Part shown: in pieces, positions 49,472-58,100 of the stretch
Position numbering within the stretch: the stretch's first letter is position 1
Layout: each line of letters opens with the position of its first letter
From: Cellulomonas sp. APG4
Lineage (GTDB): Bacteria; Actinomycetota; Actinomycetes; Actinomycetales; Cellulomonadaceae
DNA: 64,000 bases
Direction of reading: 5' to 3'
Assembly (NCBI RefSeq): GCF_009996735.1
Contig: NZ_JAACYI010000001.1
Span: 380,522 to 444,521 of the forward strand
Translations under genes and position numbers: made by a program
Notes under the pieces: generated by a model
Told to the model about the DNA's origin: nothing
The model's input: the letters and a program-made list of their open reading frames with translations, nothing else
Database searches by the model: none

Positions 49472-50956
49472 ATGGGAGCAGCAGAGCAGGAGCTGGCCCG
49501 CACCCAGGAGGTCGAACCAGGAGCGTTCGCCCAGGGGGACCGGGACTTCACCCAGCTCGAGGAGACCGCGCGCGAGCTCGAGTCCGTGGCCGAGACGCTG
49601 CGGAACGTGGGCTCCGACACGGGCATGACGGGTGACGGCGCCGATGCCGCGTGGGACGAGTTCGCCGTGCTCGCGCGCGGGGTGACGGCGCGCGCCGACA
49701 CGTTCATCCGCGTCGCTGGCGCGGCGCGCGACGCCCACGAGGCCCTGCGGGTCGCTCGACAGGAGTACCAGGCGCTACCACCGGGCGACATCGACGGCAG
49801 CACCAAGGCCCTTCTCATCGGCGGCGGGTCGATCCTCGGCCCTGCCGGGACCCTGACCGGGGCGGCCGCGTCGGAGTTCCTCGGGCGGCAGAAGGCCGCC
49901 GAGCGGGAGGAGCAGGCCCAGGCGGCGCTCCAGCGGCTGAAGAACAACATCGACCCGACCGGTGTGCCGGTCCCGGCGCCGGCACCGGGCGGCACGGCGC
50001 CCGGCCCCAAGGAAGAGATCCTGCGGGACGAGGACGAGGACGAGGACCAGGGCAGCTCCACGAGCACCCCGTGGACAGGCACACGCAACGGGCCGACGGC
50101 AGGGGACGGACGACCGGTCGGCACCACCGTCGGTGAGCCCATCGTCTACCCGGGCACCCCCGGTGGCGGTGGTGAAGGCGTCTCGTCGGGGCACCCCGGC
50201 GACACCACCGGGACCAGCACCAACCCCTCGACGCCTGGCGGGGGCCCCGGCGGCGGCCAGGCGTCCGGGAGCGGCTCGGCCGACGGTGACGTGAGCGGCA
50301 CGACTCCAGGCGCCGGCACCGGTTCACCCACCGGAGGGACGCTGGGGGCCCCCGGAGGCGACCTCGGCGGCTCGACGGGAGGCGTCGGTGGGGCGCTCGC
50401 GGGGGGTGTGGCCGTCGGCGGTGCGGCTCTCGGCGCGGCGGGGCTGGGACGCGGCCTGGGCCTCTCGGGTGCTGCGTCGTCGGCGACGGGGGCGGGCATC
50501 GCCGGTCCCGGCTCGGGCGCCGGCGGGCGCATGGTCGGCGGTGGTGCGGGGGCGATCGCCCTCGGGGCCTCCGGCGGCACAGGGCTCGGCGCCGCGGGCG
50601 GCTCCGGCACTGGCACTGGCACTGGCGCCACGCTCGGCAGCCGGGCCTCGGCCCTCAGCGGATCGGCCGGCGCCTCGACGCTCGCCCAGGGCGGGTCGGG
50701 CGCCACAGGTGCGGGTGCAGGCAGTGGCGCACGGGGGGCGGCGATGGCCGGTGGGATGCCCATGAGCGGATCGGGCACGGGTCAGAGCAGCTCGCGCCGG
50801 CGGCGCTCAGGGGCCGGCCTGCTGGTCCCCGACCTCGGTCTCGACGACCCGGATGCTGCCGCACCGGTCGGGCGAGGTGGCCGCGCGGGCGACCGCACCT
50901 CGTCACCCGTCGACCAGGTCACGCCACCCGCCGAGCCGGAGGAAGACACCTGGTGA
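49472..50956 (+). CDS. Glycine-rich T7SS substrate-like protein
   Basis: 494 residues. The first 150 are helical (FTQLEETARELESVAETLRN, AAWDEFAVLARGVTARADTF), as in PPE or EspB-like substrates; 155-220 is Pro/Asp/Glu-rich; about 225-450 is Gly/Ala/Ser-rich low complexity; the basic segment SSSRRRRSGAGLLVPDLGLD leads to an acidic end finishing EEDTW. This C-terminal pattern is common in actinobacterial T7SS substrates. ATG at 49472 with CAGGAG upstream. It is flanked by two mycosin-like proteases, which makes it a likely substrate of one of them. Confidence 0.8.
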   Translation: MGAAEQELARTQEVEPGAFAQGDRDFTQLEETARELESVAETLRNVGSDTGMTGDGADAAWDEFAVLARGVTARADTFIRVAGAARDAHEALRVARQEYQALPPGDIDGSTKALLIGGGSILGPAGTLTGAAASEFLGRQKAAEREEQAQAALQRLKNNIDPTGVPVPAPAPGGTAPGPKEEILRDEDEDEDQGSSTSTPWTGTRNGPTAGDGRPVGTTVGEPIVYPGTPGGGGEGVSSGHPGDTTGTSTNPSTPGGGPGGGQASGSGSADGDVSGTTPGAGTGSPTGGTLGAPGGDLGGSTGGVGGALAGGVAVGGAALGAAGLGRGLGLSGAASSATGAGIAGPGSGAGGRMVGGGAGAIALGASGGTGLGAAGGSGTGTGTGATLGSRASALSGSAGASTLAQGGSGATGAGAGSGARGAAMAGGMPMSGSGTGQSSSRRRRSGAGLLVPDLGLDDPDAAAPVGRGGRAGDRTSSPVDQVTPPAEPEEDTW

Positions 50957-52257
50957 GGCCCCGGCGGTCGTCGCACGGTCGCCTCCGGCCTCCGCGCGAC
51001 ACACCCCGTCGCCGTGCCACCTTCGCGGTGGCCGCGGGCGCCCTGACCATCCTCGTCGCCGCGCCCGCGCAGGCCCAGACCGACGACGGCCTGTGGTACT
51101 ACCGCGACACCGGCGTGGCCGAGGCCCACGCAACCACCACCGGTGAGGGCATCACGGTCGCCGTGATCGACTCCCCCATCAACCCCGACGTCCCGGATCT
51201 CTCTGACGCCGACCTCACCATCCACGAACCGTCCTTCTGCGACGACGACGGCGACGGCATCCCGGAGCCGGCGACCTCGACGATCACCGATGCCCAGCAC
51301 GGCACGTCGATGGTCGCGTTGATCGCTGGTGATGGCGACGGCGTCGACGGGCAGCCGGGCGTGCAAGGCTTGGCCCCCGCCGCCCGCGTGCTGCACTACG
51401 CGTGGGAGAGCGGGGACATCGGCACCTGCGCGGGCCTCACCCCGTCCGGCACCGCGGCCGCCATCGACCAGGCAGTCGCCGACGGGGCACACATCCTCAA
51501 CCTCGCGTACGGGTTCAACGGCGCGACCGCCGAGGACCTCGCGGCGCTGCGCGAGGCGATCCGTGCCGGTGTGATCGTGGTGACGCCCGCGGGGAAGGGC
51601 ACGGGCCCTGTGTCCGAGTGGCCCGCCCTGGTCAACGGTGCCGTGACCGTCACGGGTGTCACGCGCTCGCAGGAGCTCGTGGCCGGTTTCGCGCTCCACG
51701 GCCCGGGACTCGACGTCGCCGCGCCCGCGGAGGACGTCCGCGTGCTCTCGGGTGAGGACTGGCGTACGTACAAGACCGTCAGCGGCACCTCGCTGGCGAC
51801 AGCGTGGACGAGCGGTGCCCTTGCGCTGGCCTGGTCGGCGCACCCCGAGGCGACGGGCAACCAGATGATCCAGTCGCTGCTGCGCAACACCGTCTCCGGG
51901 GAGGGCGAGCTCAACCGGCTCGACGACTACTGGGGCTACGGCATCGTCTCGGTGCGACGCATGCTCGAGACCGACCCCACCACCTACCCCGACGTCAACC
52001 CCCTGATCGTCGACGCCCCCGACGCCCAGCCCCCGGCGAGCGCCCTGCTGCCGGCACCCGAACCGACCACCGAACCCACCCCGACGGCCGACCCGACCCC
52101 CGACCCCGGCCCGCCGACCACGGCCGAGCCCGTCGACGGCCCACCCCTGCTGCCGGTCGCGCTCGGCCTGGGCGTGCTCACCCTCACCGGCACGGTCGCC
52201 GCCGTGCTGCTCCGCCGGCGCGCGCACAGGGACACGGCACCCGGGCACGACCGCTAG
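50953..52257 (+). CDS. Mycosin-like S8 protease, tandem paralogue B
   Basis: 434 residues. Signal peptide (ATFAVAAGALTILVAAPAQA), triad Asp73 (VAVIDSPINPDVPDL), His116 (AQHGTSMVAL) and Ser280 (VSGTSLATAW) present, but the oxyanion Asn is replaced by Lys215 (TPAGKGTG). Pro/Thr-rich linker and C-terminal membrane helix (LLPVALGLGVLTLTGTVAAV). GTG at 50953 overlaps the stop of the substrate-like gene. Paralogue A shares long stretches of almost identical DNA. The Lys substitution predicts reduced or altered activity. Confidence 0.88.
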   Translation: MRPRRSSHGRLRPPRDTPRRRATFAVAAGALTILVAAPAQAQTDDGLWYYRDTGVAEAHATTTGEGITVAVIDSPINPDVPDLSDADLTIHEPSFCDDDGDGIPEPATSTITDAQHGTSMVALIAGDGDGVDGQPGVQGLAPAARVLHYAWESGDIGTCAGLTPSGTAAAIDQAVADGAHILNLAYGFNGATAEDLAALREAIRAGVIVVTPAGKGTGPVSEWPALVNGAVTVTGVTRSQELVAGFALHGPGLDVAAPAEDVRVLSGEDWRTYKTVSGTSLATAWTSGALALAWSAHPEATGNQMIQSLLRNTVSGEGELNRLDDYWGYGIVSVRRMLETDPTTYPDVNPLIVDAPDAQPPASALLPAPEPTTEPTPTADPTPDPGPPTTAEPVDGPPLLPVALGLGVLTLTGTVAAVLLRRRAHRDTAPGHDR

Positions 52258-52316
52258 AAGGGCGGCTGCCCGCAACCGCGACCCCGGCGATCTCCCGACG
52301 CCCTCCGGGCGTGCGC

Positions 52317-53618
52317 TCAGGCGTAGCGGGTGACCGTGAACGTCCGGTCGCCCAGGTGCACGGTCGCGCCGTCGGGCACCGTCAGCCGCTGCCCCGGATC
52401 CGCGTCGACCACCGCGCCCGCTGCCTCGACCCGGGTGCCGTTGGCCGACGCGAGGTCCTCGACCCAGAACCCCTCGGGGCCGACGCCGAAACGCGCGTGC
52501 GTGCGTGAGAGGGACCGCCCCGGGTCGTCGATCGCGATCGCGTGGTCGCACGGCTCGCCCTCGATGGGGACAGGCCGACGCCCCACCACACCCGGCCCCG
52601 AGACGCTCATCGCCTCACCCGTGTCGAGCGTCACGACGTAGAGCGCAGGGCCCGCGGGAACGGCCTCCGGCTCGCCGACCGGCGCGGGCACGGCCTCGGG
52701 CCCGTCGACGTGCGTCACGGGCTCCGCGACGGCCCCGGGCGTCGTCGGAGGCTCCACGACGGGCACAGGCGGTGCCACCGGCTGCGCGGCGGGTGTGCGT
52801 GCGGGAGGTCCGTCGACGGTCGCGACGGGCCCGTCGAGGGTCCCGAGGCGCACGGGCGTCGCGGGCGCGGCGGGCCGCTCGAGAGGCGGCGACGTCGCCG
52901 TACCGGGCGCCTGCACCATCCCGGGCACCGGGAGCACGTCGACGTCCGGCTCCGGGTCGAGGCGGAGCGCGCGCACGTCGACCACCACGCAGCCGGACGC
53001 GAGGTCGTGCCACGCACGCCGCCGTCCGGTGCCGTCCAGCCCGGCCGTCGCCACGAGGACGAGCGGCCCGATCACCGGGAGGACCGAGGACAGACCGACG
53101 AGCGCACCGCGGAGAACGGAGCGGCCGAGCCCGGGGGCGAACGGTGTGGCGAGCCGGGCCGTTCGCAGTCCGAGCGCGAGCTGCCCCGGCGTCGCCCCCG
53201 TCCGTGCCTCGGCGAGCACGAGCGCCACCGCGGCCTCGACCACGACGAGCGCCGTGACGACCACCGAACCCGTCAGGAGCAGCACCGCGACGCCCGGCAG
53301 GGCCACGATCAACAGGTCGAGCACCGTCGCGGCCACGCGCCGGCCCACCCGCGCGGGCGTCACGCCGTCGAACGCGGGGCCGAGCGGCTGGGGGACTCGC
53401 ACGTCGGCGCCCTGACGCGGACGCGAGGCCACGGCCACGCCGCCGTCGGCGCCGTGCACGTGCTCACGCGTGGGACGTCGCGAGCCACCCCAGTGCCGCT
53501 GAGCCTCCTCGACCCCGGCATCGACCACCGTGAGGTCGATCACCGCGCCGCAGCGCGTGCAGAACGTGCTCCCGGGAGCGACCGGTGCGTGGCACGCCGG
53601 GCACGTCGAGCTGCTCAT
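52317..53618 (-). CDS. Zinc-ribbon/RDD/FHA membrane protein (T7SS-linked)
   Basis: 433 residues. N-terminal zinc ribbon CPACHAPVAPGSTFCTRCG, RDD membrane domain at about 88-215, Pro/Val-rich linker, FHA domain at about 340-430 with VVGRRPV, SLSRTHARFG and SANGTRV. Paralogue of the protein at 41099 but with an added zinc ribbon. Co-oriented with the second eccD gene (68-nt gap) and convergent to the paralogue B protease gene. Confidence 0.88.
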   Translation of the reverse strand: MSSSTCPACHAPVAPGSTFCTRCGAVIDLTVVDAGVEEAQRHWGGSRRPTREHVHGADGGVAVASRPRQGADVRVPQPLGPAFDGVTPARVGRRVAATVLDLLIVALPGVAVLLLTGSVVVTALVVVEAAVALVLAEARTGATPGQLALGLRTARLATPFAPGLGRSVLRGALVGLSSVLPVIGPLVLVATAGLDGTGRRRAWHDLASGCVVVDVRALRLDPEPDVDVLPVPGMVQAPGTATSPPLERPAAPATPVRLGTLDGPVATVDGPPARTPAAQPVAPPVPVVEPPTTPGAVAEPVTHVDGPEAVPAPVGEPEAVPAGPALYVVTLDTGEAMSVSGPGVVGRRPVPIEGEPCDHAIAIDDPGRSLSRTHARFGVGPEGFWVEDLASANGTRVEAAGAVVDADPGQRLTVPDGATVHLGDRTFTVTRYA

Positions 53619-53686
53619 CCGTCCACGCTCCCGGCTCGTCGTCCCTGGCCGGGCAGCAGACTAGCGCCACCGCGCCGCCGCGGACC

Positions 53687-55093
53687 TCAGGACGTGAGGG
53701 TGCGCAGCGCCTCGACGGCCCCGGCCCCGAGCAGCGCGACGGGCAGGGCGAGCACGGTCGCGAGGCCCTCGAGCGCGTCGGCCGAGCGCGAGAACCCGAC
53801 GGACCGCCACCCGCGGCCCAGGGGCAGGCTCAGCCAGACGACCAGCAGCCCGAGCACCGTCACGCCGGCTGCCACCAGCAGCAGGGTGCCGACGTCCGCA
53901 CCGGCCGTCCCTGCCGCGGAGGCCAGCCCACCGGCGAGCGCGAGCTCGAGCACGAGGAGCACCGCGGCGCCGCGCTGCGTCCAGCGCACGGCCGCGGGCC
54001 GCACCGTGCGGGGCTGGAGCGCGAGCACCACGGCGACGAGCAGCACCGCCGCGACACCCGCCCAGCGCGCGAGCGCACTCTCCCCAGCGGACGCGAGCAG
54101 CACGGGCGCGCACACGACCGCGAGCGCCGCGAGCACCGTGGCACCCGCGTCCCGCCGCCGTTCGGCCGCGTCGACGGCCTTGGTGACCATGCGCAGGTTG
54201 ACGCGCCCGAGCGGCACGGGCTCGGGCGCGCGCACGAGCGAGACCGTGCGCGCGACCGGGGTGATGTCGAGGAGCTGCTCGTCGGGCACGTCGACGCTCA
54301 GCGAGGGGAGCACGCGCAGCGCCAGCGGGACAGCACCGAGCAGCGCGCCGGCCGCGAGCACGCCGGGCAGCTCGGCGGCGAGCACGAGGGCGGTCACCGC
54401 CGCGGCCGCACCGAGCGCCACGAGCAGCACCACCGCGAGCTCCGCGGCCTCGTCGCGACGCCGTCGGGCGACGGCCCAGCGCACGGCCGCGGCCGCCGTG
54501 GCACCGCACAGCCCCGCGACCACCGCGAGGCGCCCCGACGCGGAGGCCGCGGGCTGGACCGTCGCCACGCCCGCCGCACCCGCGACCAGCACCGCGACGA
54601 CCGTTGGCCAGGTCGAGCCGAACGCGCCGGGCCTGGCGGGGGCGGCCGCGAGGAGCAGCGCGGCCCCGAGGGCGACCGCGACGAGGAGGGGACGGACCGA
54701 GGGCTGCGGCGCGCGGTCGAGCACCTCGAGCCCGACGACGGCCGCGAGCACGACGGCGGCCGCACCCGCGACGGCGAGCCACCAGGGCGACGCCGTCGGG
54801 CGCGCGGCGGCCGGGTCCCGCCGCACCTCGACCCGGCGCTCCGTGGGGCGCACGGGCGCCGCACCGCGACGCGACGTGACGAGGTGCAGCACCGCTCCGT
54901 CGGGCAGCTGATCGCCCGTGACCGCGTACACGTCGACCACCCGAGCGGCGGAGTCGACGACGGCGAGCGCAGGGTCGTCGAGCGCGACACCCGCGGCGCG
55001 CAGCGCCTCGTAGACGGGGACGCCGTGCGGGACGGCGACGTCGACGGTGCGCTCGGCGAGGCGCAGACCCACCCGGGTCAGGGGTGCTGCCAC
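53687..55093 (-). CDS. Second EccD-like T7SS membrane protein
   Basis: 468 residues. Ubiquitin-like N-terminal domain (LTRVGLRLAERTVDVAVPHG, YAVTGDQLPDGAVLHLVTS) and about ten or eleven membrane helices. I chose the GTG at 55093, seven bases after GGAGG, over the ATG at 55123, which has no Shine-Dalgarno. It is clearly diverged from the first EccD. ESX complexes contain two EccD copies per unit, so a heterodimer of the two is possible. Divergent from eccC (80 bp). Confidence 0.85.
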   Translation of the reverse strand: MAAPLTRVGLRLAERTVDVAVPHGVPVYEALRAAGVALDDPALAVVDSAARVVDVYAVTGDQLPDGAVLHLVTSRRGAAPVRPTERRVEVRRDPAAARPTASPWWLAVAGAAAVVLAAVVGLEVLDRAPQPSVRPLLVAVALGAALLLAAAPARPGAFGSTWPTVVAVLVAGAAGVATVQPAASASGRLAVVAGLCGATAAAAVRWAVARRRRDEAAELAVVLLVALGAAAAVTALVLAAELPGVLAAGALLGAVPLALRVLPSLSVDVPDEQLLDITPVARTVSLVRAPEPVPLGRVNLRMVTKAVDAAERRRDAGATVLAALAVVCAPVLLASAGESALARWAGVAAVLLVAVVLALQPRTVRPAAVRWTQRGAAVLLVLELALAGGLASAAGTAGADVGTLLLVAAGVTVLGLLVVWLSLPLGRGWRSVGFSRSADALEGLATVLALPVALLGAGAVEALRTLTS

Positions 55094-55160
55094 CACACCG
55101 CCTCCTGTGTCACGCCTGGTCATGGCCGGTCGACGCCGTCCGGCGACCGCGCGCTCATAC

Positions 55161-55166
55161 TAGGGT
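55161..55166 (+). promoter_or_regulatory. Candidate leaderless -10 element of eccC
   Basis: TAGGGT ends 7 nt before the eccC ATG at 55174, with no usable Shine-Dalgarno sequence. An overlapping CATACT (55156-55161) is an alternative. Confidence 0.4.
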
Positions 55167-55173
55167 GCCGCCC

Positions 55174-58100
55174 ATGACCGCAGCCGCTCCGCGTACCCGG
55201 CGGCTCGAGCCGCCGACCGTGCCCACCGGTCGCCTCACCCTCCAGCCGCCGCCCGAGCTCCAGCCCTCGGACGGGATCAGCGGGAGCCTGTCGATGATGC
55301 TGCCGATGCTCGGCAGCCTCGGCAGCATCGTGTTCATCGCGGTCGCCTCACCCGGACCACGCGGCTACATCGCGGGCGGCATGTTCCTCGTCGCGACGCT
55401 CGGGTTCGTCGTGGTGAGCATCTGGCGGCAGCGTTCCCAGCACCAGGCGACCGTGGTCGGCGCCCGCCGCGAGTACCTCGCCTACCTCGCCGAGCTGCGC
55501 ACGACCGTGCGGCAGGCGGCCCGCGCGCAGCGGCGCCGCGCCGTGTGGGACAGCCCCGACCCCCGCGCGCTCGCCGTGGTCGCCGAGGAGCGCTCACGCG
55601 TGTGGGAGCGCCTGCCCGACGACGTCGACTTCCTGCGCGCCCGCGTGGGCGAGGCGGACCAGCCGCTGTGCCTCGAGCTCGAGCCGCCCGAGACCGCACC
55701 GCTCGCGCAGCTCGACCCCGTCGCGGCCTCCGCCGCGCACCGGTTCCTCGTGACCCACGAGGTGCAGCACGACGTGCCCTTCGCGGTCGACGTGCGTCAG
55801 GCGGCCCGGGTCGAGATCACCGGCACCGAGGAGCACGCCCGCGCCCTCGCACGCGCGCTCGTGCTCCAGCTCGCGACCTTCCACTCCCCCGAGCACCTGC
55901 GCGTCGTCGTGCTGGCGTCGCCCACCGCGCTGCCCGCGTGGGACTGGGCCAAGTGGCTGCCGCACGCCCACAGCCCCGCCGCACGCGACGCCGTCGGGCC
56001 CGCACGGATGATCGCGACCTCACTCTCCGAGGTCGAGGACCTGCTGCCCGAGGGCCTGAACGACAGGCCCCGGTTCGGCACGGGTACCGCACCGACGCCG
56101 CACGTGCTCGTGGTGGTCGACGGCGGCGAGGTGCCCGCCGGCAACGCCGTCGTCACCCGGGAGGGTGTGCTCGGCGTCACGACCCTCGACCTGCCCGAGC
56201 GCTGGACCGACCTGACCGACCCGCGCACCATGCGCCTGAACCTCGGGGCGCGGACCGTCCGCCCCGTCGCGGGCGACACCCGCCCGGGCGTCGAGCTGCT
56301 CCGGCTCGGCTCCCCGACGATCGTCGCGACCGCCGACCAGCTGTCGGTCGCCGACGCGGAGGCCGCCGCCCGGCGCCTCACGCCCCTGCACGTCGAGCAG
56401 GGGCCGCGCACCGGGGACGCCGAGGTCTCGGCCGAGCTCACCGACCTGCTGGGCGTGGGCGACGTGCGCGACTTCGACCCGGACGTGCACTGGCGCCCGC
56501 GCCTGCAGCGGGACCGCCTGCGCGTGCCGATCGGCCTCACGACCCAGGGCCAGCCGCTCGCGCTCGACATCAAGGAGTCCGCCCAGCAGGGCATGGGCCC
56601 GCACGGGCTGATCATCGGCGCGACCGGCTCGGGCAAGTCCGAGGTGCTGCGCACGCTCGTGCTCGCGCTCGCCATGACGCACTCCTCGGAGGACCTCAAC
56701 TTCGTCCTCATCGACTTCAAGGGCGGCGCGACGTTCGCAGGCATGGCCGACATGCCCCACGTGTCCGCGATCATCACGAACCTGGGCGAGGAGCTCAGCC
56801 TCGTCGACCGCATGCAGGAGGCGCTGCAGGGCGAGATGACGCGGCGGCAGGAGCTGCTGCGCGCCGCGGGCAACTTCGCCAACGTCACCGACTACGAGAA
56901 GGCGCGCGCCGGCGGGCGCACCGACCTGCCGCCGCTGCCCGCGCTGCTGATCGTGGCCGACGAGTTCTCCGAGCTGCTGAGCGCCAAGCCCGAGTTCGTC
57001 GAGCTGTTCGTCGCGATCGGCCGGCTGGGCCGCTCGCTGCAGATGCACCTGCTGCTCTCGAGCCAGCGGCTCGAGGAGGGCCGCCTGCGCGGCCTCGAGT
57101 CCCACCTGTCCTACCGCATCGGCCTGCGCACGTTCTCGGCCGCGGAGTCCCGCACGGTGCTGGGTGTGCCCGACGCCCACACCCTCCCGCCCGTGCCCGG
57201 CATGGGCTACCTCAAGCCCGACACGACGTCGCTCGTGCAGTTCCGGGCGTCGTACGTCTCGGGGCCGCCGCCCGCGCGTCGGCGCAGCTCCACGGGTGAC
57301 GCGACGCGGCGCGGCCACGCGCGGATCGAGCCGTTCACCGTGACCCCCGTGCTGGCCCCCGCGACCGTGGACGACGCACCCGTCACGCCCGACCCGGTGG
57401 TGGCCGAGGACGAGCGCGTGACGTTCGACATCGCGGTGCAGCGCATGAAGGGGCACGGCCTGCCCGCGCACAAGGTGTGGCTCGAGCCGCTCGTCGTGCC
57501 CGCGACCTTCGACCAGCTCATGCCCGACCTGACGGCCGACCCGCGGCTCGGCCTCGTCTCACCCACGTGGCGCGGGGCGGGCGACCTCGTGGTGCCTCTC
57601 GGCGTGGTCGACCGGCCGCTCGAGCAGCGCCGCGAGAACCTCACGCTCGAGCTGGGTGGAGCCGCCGGGCACGTCGCGATCGTCGGCGGCCCGCGCAGCG
57701 GCAAGTCGACGGCGGCACGGTCGCTCGTCGCGGCCCTGTCCCTCACCCGCACCCCGCAGGAGGTGCAGGTCTACGTGCTCGACTTCGGCGGCGGCACCTT
57801 CTCGCCGTTCCAGCGGGCCGCGCACGTCGCCGGAGTCGCGTCACGTGCCGAGCCCGACGTGGTGCGGCGGATCATCGCCGAGATCGACGGGATCGTCGAC
57901 GCCCGCGAGCTCTACTTCCGCCAGCACGGCATCGACTCGATCGAGACCTACCGTCAGCGGCGCGCGGAGGGCCTGGTCGACGACGGCTACGGCGACGTGT
58001 TCCTCGTCGTGGACGGCTGGAGCACGATCCGCGCCGAGTTCGACGAGCTCGAGCCCGAGATCCAGGCGCTCGCGGGTCGCGGGCTCACGTTCGGCCTGCA

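Noticed and set aside
52258-52316. Bidirectional terminator between paralogue B and the FHA/RDD gene
   Set aside because: Only short stems (6 bp, 52298-52312, and GGGC/GCCC) are present; too weak to call.
55093-55123. ATG at 55123 as the start of the second EccD
   Set aside because: No Shine-Dalgarno there, while GGAGG sits seven bases before GTG at 55093, which begins the ubiquitin-like domain directly.
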